From Planctomycetales bacterium (GTDB lineage: Bacteria; Planctomycetota; Phycisphaerae; SM23-33): a stretch of DNA of 5,645 bases. Shown piece after piece: positions 1-5,502 of the stretch; position 1 is the first letter of the stretch, and each line of letters starts with the position of its first letter. The stretch spans positions 1 to 5,645 of the forward strand of contig DAOVLV010000148.1 in NCBI GenBank assembly GCA_030631085.1. The letters are read 5' to 3'. The position numbers were made by a program, and so were the translations under genes. Under the pieces are notes generated by a model. It ran no database searches, was not told where the DNA came from, and worked only from the letters and a program-made list of their open reading frames with translations.

Positions 1-1
1 G

Positions 2-1174
2 CAGCGAGGAAGCGAACTCATCTCCGCCGGACAGGTGGCGGCTTTCGTCGTCGCGGGAGGCGAGGGAACACGCCTGGGTTTCGACGGACCGAAGGGATGC
101 TTCGCCGTTACGCCGATTAAACACAAAGCCCTCTTCGGTGTCTTCGCCGAGCAACTACTCGCCGCAGAGCGACGTTACGGCTCGGTCATCCCGTGGTACA
201 TCATGACCAGCCAGGTCAACGACGCAGCCACTCGCGAGTTCTTCGACGACAACGATTTCTTCGGCCTGGAGCGTCGGGACGTATTTTTCTTCACGCAGGG
301 ACAGATGCCGGTGGTGGATACGAACGGAAAAATCCTCCTCGCCGGCAAAGGACAAATCGCCTTCAGCGGCGAAGGACATGGCGGATGCCTGACCGCACTG
401 TATCGAAGCGGCGCTCTGGACGACATGGCCGATCGCGGCATCGAGTACATCTCCTATTTCCAGGTGGACAACCCGCTCAACCACTGCATCGACCCGCTGT
501 TCATAGGGCTGACGGACCAGGCCGGAGCCGAAATGTCCGCAAAGGCCATCCCGAAAAACGGGCCTATGGAGAAACTCGGAAACTTCTGCATGGTCGCCGG
601 TAAAGTTACGGTCATCGAATACTCCGACCTGCCCGAAGCATTAGCCAGGACGACTAGGCCTGACGGTTCACTCGTCTTCGGATATGGCAGCATCGCGATC
701 CATATCCTCTCACGCCAATTCGTCGAACGCCTGACAACCGATGGACAATGCACGCTTCGGTTCCACCGCGCAGACAAGAAAACCCCTTATATCAACCCGG
801 ACGGGATAGCCGTCAAGCCAACCGAACCCAATGCCGTCAAACTCGAACGGTTCATCTTCGACGCGATGCCAATGGCCGATAACGTCATTGTGCTGGAGAC
901 GCTCCGTGAGGAGGAGTTTTCGCCCGTCAAAAACGCCACAGGACAGGGCAGCCTCGAAACCTCCATGCGCGACCAGATTCGCCGATCCGCCAAATGGCTG
1001 GAATCCGCCGGCCTGTCTGTGCCGCGCGACGCCGAGGGCGAACCGTCAGCCGTCATCGAAATCAGCCCGCTACTGGCAACCGACGCTGAACAACTCGCTG
1101 AAAACATCGACCCGAACATGACAATCAATCCGGGGCAGAACGTCTATCTTGACATATCCCCAATCTCACGCTAG
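2..1174 (+). CDS. UDP-N-acetylglucosamine/UDP-sugar pyrophosphorylase, UAP1-like (5' end missing)
   Basis: Nucleotidyltransferase that would join UTP and a hexosamine- or hexose-1-phosphate to give a UDP-sugar and pyrophosphate in the cytoplasm, feeding cell-envelope or glycan synthesis. The open frame is already open at base 2, so the N-terminus lies outside the window; 390 residues are visible. Counting from base 2, the nucleotide-binding loop AGGEGTRLG is at residues 18-26 followed by PKG at 30-32, PWYIMTS is at 64-70, GHGG at 125-128, VDN at 155-157 (a metal/substrate region in the family) and EFSPVKN at 305-311. These match the order and wording of eukaryotic UAP1/AGX enzymes, not the bacterial GlmU layout. 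Human UAP1 has roughly 100 residues before the loop, so about that much is probably lost here. The GTG at 35 lies immediately before the loop strand and is not a plausible start. The tRNA gene begins 22 bases after the stop. The family is clear; whether the sugar is GlcNAc-1-P, GalNAc-1-P or glucose-1-P cannot be read from sequence alone. Confidence 0.93.
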   Translation, partial: QRGSELISAGQVAAFVVAGGEGTRLGFDGPKGCFAVTPIKHKALFGVFAEQLLAAERRYGSVIPWYIMTSQVNDAATREFFDDNDFFGLERRDVFFFTQGQMPVVDTNGKILLAGKGQIAFSGEGHGGCLTALYRSGALDDMADRGIEYISYFQVDNPLNHCIDPLFIGLTDQAGAEMSAKAIPKNGPMEKLGNFCMVAGKVTVIEYSDLPEALARTTRPDGSLVFGYGSIAIHILSRQFVERLTTDGQCTLRFHRADKKTPYINPDGIAVKPTEPNAVKLERFIFDAMPMADNVIVLETLREEEFSPVKNATGQGSLETSMRDQIRRSAKWLESAGLSVPRDAEGEPSAVIEISPLLATDAEQLAENIDPNMTINPGQNVYLDISPISR

Positions 1175-1196
1175 AGTCCTGTTTGTTGCGGCACTC

Positions 1197-1280
1197 GCCC
1201 GGGTGGCGGAATAGGCAGACGCGCCAGCTTGAGGGGCTGGTCTCCCTTGGGAGGTGCAGGTTCAACTCCTGTCCCGGGCA
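1197..1280 (+). tRNA. tRNA-Leu (anticodon GAG)
   Basis: Complete class II tRNA of 84 bases. The acceptor stem GCCCGGG (1197-1203) pairs perfectly with CCCGGGC (1273-1279), with discriminator A at 1280; CCA is not encoded. The D stem is GCG/CGC (1206-1208 with 1220-1222). The anticodon stem CCAGC/GCTGG (1224-1228 with 1236-1240) encloses loop TTGAGGG with anticodon GAG at 1231-1233, reading CUC and CUU. The long variable arm CTCCC-TT-GGGAG (1242-1253) is the hallmark of Leu, Ser or bacterial Tyr tRNA, and the anticodon decides for Leu. The T arm is GCAGG/CCTGT (one G-T pair) around loop TTCAACT (1261-1267). It sits directly behind the pyrophosphorylase gene and may be processed from a shared transcript. 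Confidence 0.97.
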
Positions 1281-1288
1281 TTTCAATA

Positions 1289-1306
1289 CCGTAGGCATCC
1301 CTATGG
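1289..1306 (+). terminator. possible terminator or processing hairpin after tRNA-Leu
   Basis: A 7-bp stem CCGTAGG/CCTATGG (1289-1295 with 1300-1306, one G-T pair) encloses a 4-base loop nine bases after the tRNA 3' end. The following sequence is T-rich but interrupted by C and A, so it is not a canonical intrinsic terminator. It could define the tRNA 3' trailer instead. Confidence 0.35.
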
Positions 1307-1334
1307 GATTTCCAATTTCCGATTTCCAATTTGT
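1307..1334. repeat. four tandem 7-bp units (RATTTCC type)
   Basis: Four consecutive heptamers start at 1307, 1314, 1321 and 1328. The first three read GATTTCC, AATTTCC and GATTTCC; the fourth is AATTTGT and diverges at its end. Seen at 14-base scale, the 12-mer GATTTCCAATTT is repeated at 1307-1318 and 1321-1332. It lies in the non-coding gap between the tRNA and the exporter. The exact period is visible in the sequence; any function is unknown. Confidence 0.75.
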
Positions 1335-1358
1335 CTTACGGCGATACCGCTGGCCTTC

Positions 1359-1364
1359 AAAGGA
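1359..1364 (+). promoter_or_regulatory. ribosome binding site supporting GTG start of exporter
   Basis: AAAGGA lies nine bases before GTG 1374. It decides for the GTG start over the in-frame TTG at 1380 and ATG at 1395, neither of which has a better-placed purine tract, and using ATG would cut into the first membrane segment. Confidence 0.6.
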
Positions 1365-1373
1365 TAACCGACA

Positions 1374-2000
1374 GTGGGTTTGATTGTTTTTCTAATGCAG
1401 GCCGTTGTCATTTCATTTTCCGGGGTAATGGCTCCGGGACCGATGACGGCTGTAACGCTCGGGCTGGGCGCTCGAAATCGCCATGCAGGCGCGTTGGTGG
1501 CGATAGGGCACGGGATCGTGGAATTCCCGCTGATGGTGCTGATTATCGTGGGTGTCGGTAAGTTGTTTGCGTTTCCGACCTTCCGGATTAGCGTCGGCCT
1601 GGCCGGTGGTGTGATGTTGATTGTCATGGGCGTGACCATGCTACAAGCGGTAAAGAAGCCGTTGCTCGCGGGAAGCAAACCGGGCCACAGAGGACCGGTG
1701 GTAACGGGAATCCTGATGTCGCTCGGAAATCCGTACTTCCTGCTCTGGTGGGCGACGGTGGGCCTGGCCCTTGCGTCCCGGGCAGCCAGTCTGGGAGTTC
1801 TTGCGTTCGTGTTGTTCGCTATTCTGCATTGGATTTGTGATTTGATCTGGCTGGAGGTGCTGTCGTGGGCAAGCCATCGAGGCTCGAAACTTTTTGGCCG
1901 AAGAAGTCAGCGAATTGTCCAGGCCATTTGCGCTTCTGCCCTTCTGTTCTTCGGCGTGGTATTCCTCTTCAACAGCATCAGGGACCTGATTGGCATGTAA
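1374..2000 (+). CDS. LysE/RhtB-family amino-acid exporter
   Basis: Inner-membrane exporter of the LysE superfamily, whose studied members pump out lysine/arginine, threonine or homoserine lactones; the substrate here cannot be assigned. The 208-residue length fits the family. The N-terminal helix ends in the signature PGP (residues 21-23, within SGVMAPGPMTAV), followed by a short basic loop at 33-37 (ARNRH) and hydrophobic spans near 41-62, 72-93, 109-133, 136-157 and 181-203. GNPYFLLWW at 118-126 matches the second conserved family block (G-N-P followed by aromatics). The start is GTG with an AAAGGA ribosome site. The gene is alone on its strand after the tRNA and faces a converging gene 26 bases after its stop. 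Assignment to the family is confident from motif, length and hydropathy. Confidence 0.9.
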   Translation: MGLIVFLMQAVVISFSGVMAPGPMTAVTLGLGARNRHAGALVAIGHGIVEFPLMVLIIVGVGKLFAFPTFRISVGLAGGVMLIVMGVTMLQAVKKPLLAGSKPGHRGPVVTGILMSLGNPYFLLWWATVGLALASRAASLGVLAFVLFAILHWICDLIWLEVLSWASHRGSKLFGRRSQRIVQAICASALLFFGVVFLFNSIRDLIGM

Positions 2001-2028
2001 CATGCCGCGATAAACCGGGACGGTTATC
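1992..2028. terminator. paired inverted repeats between convergent genes, putative bidirectional terminator
   Basis: Two adjacent hairpins fill the junction. The first is GGCATG-TAA-CATGCC (1992-2006), a perfect 6-bp repeat with the exporter's TAA stop as its loop. The second pairs GATAAACC (2009-2016) with GGTTATC (2022-2028) with one bulged A around loop GGGAC, and overlaps the last bases of the opposing gene's stop. Location between two converging stop codons suggests a shared termination or mRNA 3'-end protection function. No clear T tract follows either stem, so an intrinsic terminator is not proven. Confidence 0.45.
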
Positions 2029-3223
2029 ACCATTTGGTCTTTGCGCCTACATGGCGAAGAGCTATGCGGAGCCGTTCTGCGACGACCTCGTCGGCGACGA
2101 GGAGGGCCGGTTTGGTTGCCCGGCTGGAAATTCGCAACTGACTTCTGCCGCTTTTTTTGGCGGTCCCTCGCTCAATGGAAATCTTCTCGGTCAGCGGGAT
2201 CTCGACCTTCGAGGCGAACTTGCGAAATACCAGCCTCTTGTCGGTCAGCGCGATTCCGGCAAGACCCGCCTCGGTCTTGGCGAACTCTCCGTCGGGGATA
2301 TAGACGACGAATTTTTCCCCCTCGGCCAGAGTGAACCACTGTTTAATCCGGCTTCTGATGGCCAATGGTAGCGCCAGCCAGGGGTCGCTGCGATCTTTCT
2401 TGACCGCTTCACGAATTTGCTTCAGGGCGGGACATTCAGTACCGCCGACTATCCGGACAAACTCCTCTGCCCGTTTGAGCGAGAATATCCCCAGTTCGCA
2501 CTCGTGCGTGCGCCCGTCGGCGGTAAATCGGACGTCGGGAACTACCGCTCCGATGGGCGAGCATTCCCGGCAAAGGTAATAGGGAAACGGAAAACAATAC
2601 GGCTCCGGAAGGTTCTCGATGGGGTCCAGCGCCGCCAGTAGTTCGCGCCCCGACACTCCGCCCAGTTTGTCAAGTTCGAAAACGCTTCGGGAATAGGAGG
2701 TACGCGCGCCGATCTCACCTCGCCCGGGCAACTTGCTGGCCCAGACGACCAGGTGAACCGACAGATGATGACGCTTTCCGCAGACTACGCACCTCTGCGG
2801 AAAGGCGCTGCGAAAATCTTCCTCGTAGAGCAAATCGGGACTGAAAAGGAAAAATGCGCCCATTTCGTCCACGTGCCCCAGCCGGATAGTGTAATGCTTC
2901 CGTTCGGAAGCCGGCTTGGTTTGCTTTGCCTGATGGGGCGGACGAGGCGCATCTGACTTACCGTCAGCCACCGCGGTCTGCGAAGGGGATGGCTGCTGAA
3001 CGGGGGCGGGCGGGTCGCTCTTGCCTAACCAGCCAATAATATCCTCCACGCTCGTATCGGCCAGACCAGGCTGGATCAGATCGTCCGAATCAAGCAAATC
3101 GGCCTTCTCGGTAATAACGAAAACCTTCTTGCATGCGTGGCACCGTCCCTTCTTCCCCAAATGCTCTCGCGAGACAGTCAGAAGTTGGCCACAGCCCGGA
3201 CAGAAAACCTCAACCACTTGCAT
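2027..3223 (-). CDS. Zinc-ribbon protein with second Cys cluster and C-terminal PH-like domain, function unknown
   Basis: Predicted 398-residue soluble protein; no signal peptide or membrane segment is visible. Residues 1-36 form a zinc ribbon with Cys 8, 11, 28 and 31 (CPGC-x16-CHAC), of the short type that opens many planctomycete proteins of unknown role. Residues about 40-108 are a Pro/Gln/Ala-rich, acidic-to-basic linker, probably disordered. A middle region has a second likely metal site, CVVC at 145-148 and CREC at 218-221, with Cys 210 nearby in an aromatic stretch (EPYCFPFPYYLCREC). Residues about 300-398 contain an alternation of strands with GIALTDKRLVFRK, which resembles bacterial PH-like or GRAM-like domains (typical wording 'LTxxRLxxr'), ending in a helix. 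The ATG start is supported by an upstream purine tract, AAAGGGGC, about eight bases before it. The gene converges with the exporter and has no evident operon partner. Domain calls are by eye; the zinc ribbon is the most certain. Confidence 0.85.
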   Translation of the reverse strand: MQVVEVFCPGCGQLLTVSREHLGKKGRCHACKKVFVITEKADLLDSDDLIQPGLADTSVEDIIGWLGKSDPPAPVQQPSPSQTAVADGKSDAPRPPHQAKQTKPASERKHYTIRLGHVDEMGAFFLFSPDLLYEEDFRSAFPQRCVVCGKRHHLSVHLVVWASKLPGRGEIGARTSYSRSVFELDKLGGVSGRELLAALDPIENLPEPYCFPFPYYLCRECSPIGAVVPDVRFTADGRTHECELGIFSLKRAEEFVRIVGGTECPALKQIREAVKKDRSDPWLALPLAIRSRIKQWFTLAEGEKFVVYIPDGEFAKTEAGLAGIALTDKRLVFRKFASKVEIPLTEKISIERGTAKKSGRSQLRISSRATKPALLVADEVVAERLRIALRHVGAKTKW

Positions 3224-3323
3224 AGTACCGCCCCTTTACCACAGTTCACAATAATCCATAAACTGCTTTAACACAGAATTGACCATTAAAGAACTGTTAA
3301 ACGATAAAATATTCAAAGATTTG

Positions 3324-3346
3324 GCACAACACACTTTTCGTTGTGC
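3324..3346. terminator. candidate terminator hairpin downstream of sigma-factor operon
   Basis: Perfect 7-bp inverted repeat GCACAAC/GTTGTGC with a 9-base loop. Read on the - strand it is followed by an AT-rich tract containing TTT and TTTT runs, which could release RNA polymerase coming from the operon at 3516-5502. It lies about 170 bases beyond that operon's last stop codon. On the + strand it is followed by ATTTCTCTTTT, but no + strand gene leads into it. The stem has no strong GC core. Confidence 0.35.
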
Positions 3347-3452
3347 ATTTCTCTTTTCCGCACACTTGCCGGCGGGCCGTTATTGGGGATGAACCCCAAA
3401 CGTATCCGCAGGCCAAATACGCAATTCACCGTAAGCAAGAATAATACCCCAA

Positions 3453-3484
3453 CCGGCCTTGGATAGCAAGGTTTTAATGGCCGG
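3453..3484. repeat. nested inverted repeat
   Basis: The outer arms CCGGCC (3453-3458) and GGCCGG (3479-3484) match perfectly, and an inner perfect 5-bp stem CCTTG/CAAGG (3457-3461 with 3467-3471) encloses GATAG. The arms share the two C at 3457-3458, so the outer and inner stems are partly alternative and could form competing folds. It lies about 30-65 bases beyond the stop codon of the secreted-protein gene. Confidence 0.5.
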
Positions 3485-3515
3485 AGCCGTAGCGACTGTC
3501 CGTAAACCGTCGGTT

Positions 3516-4550
3516 TCACTTACGCCGACTTCGCTCTTTGCTGTGTTGGGCTGCTTTTCCGACTGTCAGCGTTACGGGCTTGCCGTCCATCATTAGTTTG
3601 CTGGAGAGTTCAAAACCTTCCTTTGTAGCCTTGTACCTGAACGGCCCATCGCCATAGGGGTCCTTTGTAGATTTGATCTTGTCTTTGCCTCCAAGTCGGA
3701 TCGCAATGGCCGCCTTAAGCATTGCCGTCTTCGCTCGCACAGCCGCGTATATGTAGCAGGACCTTTGTAAGACGGGGCCTTGAATCTTTATCAGAGGGTT
3801 CTTGATGGTCTTGATCTTCTTTGCAAACTCATCCGGAGAAAGGTCGGCTATCTTTGCGAGTTCAGCATTGAGTTCGATGGCCTGTTTGTAGAAAGGATTA
3901 TTCTTTTGGTCGATGAGGAAGTCCTTTTCGTGCCGAAGCGCGCTCGCTAAGCTTCCTCCGGCGGGTACGGCACTGATGCGTTTTCCAAGAATTTTCAGTG
4001 TGGCCGGGCTGAAGTGCCTGAGATGCTTCGCCGTTGTTTCGACCACTATCGACTCAATGGCCACCTGAACAAGAAAACCCACAAGCGGTCCCTTCTCTCC
4101 CAGATGATGGCTGAGCGCCAGAGCGGCCATAAGATCGTCAACCGCCGCTTTTTGCTTGCCTTGATGGAGGTGATACCTGGCCGCAAGGCAGGCAAGTCTC
4201 GCCATCTGCCTCGCTTTGGGCAGGTGGGGCACCAAGGCTGCGACACCTGCTTTCTTGTCCAGTCCCCAATCGCAATGTTTGATTCCAGCCCCCCGCCGCA
4301 GCATCTTCAGTGCCGCTGCGGACTTTTTAATTATCTTTTCGGTTGTCTTGTCCATCGGTGCCGAGGCGGGTTTGCGAAGAACCTTCTTCTCGCTCCTGGT
4401 AAGCCCCGGCAGCAGTGCGAACGCCTGCCAGTAGCTCAGTGCAGCGTTTTGGGGTTTGGCTGGCTTTGTCGTTGTGGTCTTCTCCGCCGCTGCCGGCGGC
4501 GAGGCGATAATTAGCGAAGCAGCAAACATCAATCCTATTGCGTGTTTCAT
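3516..4550 (-). CDS. Secreted helical protein of unknown function, third gene of the ECF sigma operon
   Basis: Predicted 344-residue exported protein. Residues 1-22 are a Sec signal peptide: basic MKH, a hydrophobic core IGLMFAASLIIAS, and a likely cut after AAA at 20-22 before EK. A Thr/Lys/Pro-rich spacer follows, then NAALSYWQAFALLP at 35-48, a wording I associate with planctomycete secreted proteins found beside sigma factors. The middle (about 75-290) is almost entirely amphipathic helices, including a TPR-like stretch (ARYHLHQGKQKAAVDDLMAALALSHHLG), though no repeat series is certain. From residue 297, DPYGDGPFRYK and the following GFEL segment resemble the short 'DPfsgkpfrY' strand motif seen near the C-terminus of many secreted planctomycete proteins. 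The tail is very basic (SKERSRRK). Its ATG overlaps the TGA of the preceding gene as ATGA and has CAGGAGA seven bases upstream. The protein's role is unknown; the operon suggests an envelope-stress or sensing partner. Confidence 0.85.
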   Translation of the reverse strand: MKHAIGLMFAASLIIASPPAAAEKTTTTKPAKPQNAALSYWQAFALLPGLTRSEKKVLRKPASAPMDKTTEKIIKKSAAALKMLRRGAGIKHCDWGLDKKAGVAALVPHLPKARQMARLACLAARYHLHQGKQKAAVDDLMAALALSHHLGEKGPLVGFLVQVAIESIVVETTAKHLRHFSPATLKILGKRISAVPAGGSLASALRHEKDFLIDQKNNPFYKQAIELNAELAKIADLSPDEFAKKIKTIKNPLIKIQGPVLQRSCYIYAAVRAKTAMLKAAIAIRLGGKDKIKSTKDPYGDGPFRYKATKEGFELSSKLMMDGKPVTLTVGKAAQHSKERSRRK

Positions 4551-4999
4551 CTTGGCGTCTCCTGAATAGTACCGTTGAATTCCTTATGTAACCGCGCGAA
4601 TGAATTCACGCGGAGTAACGTCTTTTCCGGCGGCAGTATTATGCTCGCGTGATAATCGAGCAGTTTTCCGAATGCGTCATTACCCTCGTTCAGGGCCTGG
4701 TGATACCCGCTTAATGTGGGGGGGGGATTCTCATTGCGTTTTTGCGCTATTGCGGCGGGCCGCGGTGTCTGCGATTCGGGGCTGGTGATACTGTGGAACA
4801 GGATTACTGCGCCAACGAGACACGCCGCCACCGCCATCGCGCCGGCCAGCACTCTACGAGTCAGTCGCCTGGGCGACCTGAGCGGCATCTGGTGGCTGGT
4901 TTCCAAAGACGCAGCGATACGCCTCCGCAAACCCGGTGAGACCGGGACCGGTCGCAGCGATTTCAGTTCGAGTTCCAGTTTTTCGAGCGGATCGTTCAT
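4547..4999 (-). CDS. Single-pass membrane protein, probable anti-sigma factor
   Basis: Predicted 150-residue protein encoded directly after the ECF sigma gene, the usual place for its anti-sigma factor. Residues 1-49 are cytoplasmic and strongly charged, with two short helices separated by RPVPVSPGLRRR; residues about 50-68 (VLAGAMAVAACLVGAVILF) are one membrane span; residues 69-150 would lie outside the cytoplasm, with a Pro-rich part and a helical end (DAFGKLLDYHASIILPPEK). The zinc-binding HxxxCxxC motif of ZAS-type anti-sigma factors is absent; the only Cys, residue 60, is inside the membrane span. The chosen start overlaps the sigma stop as ATGA and has AGAGGA nine bases upstream; extending to the next upstream ATG (5122) would only add a translation of sigma coding sequence in another frame. 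The stop overlaps the next start, again ATGA. A run of nine C encodes Pro-Pro-Pro at 4718-4726. Role inferred from context and topology. Confidence 0.8.
   Translation of the reverse strand: MNDPLEKLELELKSLRPVPVSPGLRRRIAASLETSHQMPLRSPRRLTRRVLAGAMAVAACLVGAVILFHSITSPESQTPRPAAIAQKRNENPPPTLSGYHQALNEGNDAFGKLLDYHASIILPPEKTLLRVNSFARLHKEFNGTIQETPR
4558..4564 (-). promoter_or_regulatory. ribosome binding site of secreted-protein gene
   Basis: On the - strand CAGGAGA lies seven bases before ATG 4550, inside the last codons of the membrane-protein gene. Strong Shine-Dalgarno plus the ATGA overlap fixes the start and suggests translational re-initiation. Confidence 0.75.
4718..4726 (-). repeat. nine-base homopolymer tract (C9 on coding strand) in anti-sigma-like gene
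   Basis: A run of nine G on the + strand is C9 in the coding direction and reads in frame as three Pro codons between the membrane span and the C-terminal segment. Loss of one C would give a stop (TAA) two codons after the tract; gain of one C would give a stop (TAA) after twelve further codons. Either would remove about the last 50 residues. Confidence 0.9.
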
Positions 5000-5502
5000 C
5001 GGATCATTTCCTCTGCTATGCTGCTGCGCAGCGAGGCCAGTGCGTAACGGTAGCGTGAAGCGGCGGTGTTGACCGAGACGTTGGTCACCTCGGCGATCTG
5101 CGGAAATGTCAAGCCGCCCCATATCTTCATAACCAGCACCTCACGCTGATTGTCGGAAAGGCGCATCAGTGCCTCCTCGATGGCCAGGCGTCTTTCGTCG
5201 CTTTCTGCGGATGATTCCTGAAACACCCAGCCGCTCCGCTCGTCTTCAGACGTTGCGTCTTGGCGACATTGGGCAAAACGCCGCTCTTTGCGGTAGTGGT
5301 CCACGGCGGCCCGTCTGACGCACACATACAGATACGCCGTTGGGTCGCGAACGGTTTGACGCGCAGGCCAGAACCGCACGAATGCTTCCTGGACAATATC
5401 TTCGGCATCGGCATGGATTGACGCCCATTGCTTTGCATACGCCAGCAAGGCCGGTCCGTGCTCATCCAGCCAAGTTGTCCATTCGTCCCTGGAATCGGCC
5501 AT
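4996..5502 (-). CDS. ECF-family RNA polymerase sigma factor
   Basis: Sigma-70-family regulator with only the two essential domains of the extracytoplasmic-function group; it directs RNA polymerase to a small set of promoters, typically in response to envelope signals. The length of 168 residues is normal for the group. Region 2 spans about 12-75, with core-binding AEDIVQEAFVRFW at 33-45 and the region 2.3/2.4 helix around TAYLYVCVRRAAVDHYRKERR at 55-75. A charged linker follows (76-108). Region 4 spans about 112-160: LSDNQREVLVMKIWGGLTFPQIA then the recognition helix VSVNTAASRYRYALASLR, which contacts the -35 element. The NTAASRYRYAL wording is typical of planctomycete ECF factors. Start is ATG 5502, preceded by only weak Shine-Dalgarno sequences (CAGGG very close, GTAAGG further away). 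First gene of a three-gene operon; the TGA overlaps the ATG of the membrane protein. No extra C-terminal domain is present. Confidence 0.95.
   Translation of the reverse strand: MADSRDEWTTWLDEHGPALLAYAKQWASIHADAEDIVQEAFVRFWPARQTVRDPTAYLYVCVRRAAVDHYRKERRFAQCRQDATSEDERSGWVFQESSAESDERRLAIEEALMRLSDNQREVLVMKIWGGLTFPQIAEVTNVSVNTAASRYRYALASLRSSIAEEMIR
5009..5014 (-). promoter_or_regulatory. ribosome binding site of the anti-sigma-like gene
   Basis: On the - strand AGAGGA lies nine bases before ATG 4999, within the last codons of the sigma gene. It settles the internal start against the longer in-frame ORF reaching back to 5122. Confidence 0.75.

Larger units (their letters stand above)
3224..3515. 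other. 292-base gene-free region with several inverted repeats
   Basis: No credible gene is seen. The left third (about 3235-3330) is AT-rich and is the likely promoter and leader of the zinc-ribbon gene, though no convincing -35/-10 pair stands out. The remainder is more GC-rich and holds short inverted repeats: GCACAAC/GTTGTGC (3324-3346), TTGGGG/CCCCAA (3383-3399), CGTAT/ATACG (3401-3421), CCTTG/CAAGG (3457-3471) nested inside CCGGCC/GGCCGG (3453-3484), and AAACC/GGTTT (3504-3516) touching the stop codon of the secreted-protein gene. It would be transcribed as the 3' trailer of the sigma-factor operon unless transcription stops at one of these stems. Confidence 0.6.

Noticed and set aside
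35..37. GTG 35 as the start of the pyrophosphorylase
   Set aside because: The same frame is open to the left edge with sensible residues, and the family has about 100 residues before the AGGEGTRLG loop; the gene is cut by the window, not short.
1183..1383. Open frame of 66 residues across the tRNA
   Set aside because: It runs through the complete tRNA-Leu and the heptamer repeat; it is a by-product of structured RNA sequence.
1865..2371. + strand open frame of 168 residues overlapping exporter end and zinc-ribbon gene
   Set aside because: It spans two well-supported genes in other frames and crosses the convergent stop junction; no family resemblance.
3313..3519. - strand open frame of 68 residues starting at a GTG that overlaps the end of the secreted-protein gene
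   Set aside because: The overlap looks like another coupled gene, but there is no ribosome site of note, the composition is unconvincing, and it runs through several inverted repeats. Kept as a remote possibility only.
4014..4514. + strand open frame of 166 residues
   Set aside because: Fully antisense to the secreted-protein gene, which has a signal peptide, an operon overlap and a ribosome site.
5000..5122. N-terminal extension of the anti-sigma-like protein to ATG 5122
   Set aside because: The added 41 residues come from sigma-factor sequence in another frame; ATG 4999 has AGAGGA at nine bases and a clean ATGA overlap.
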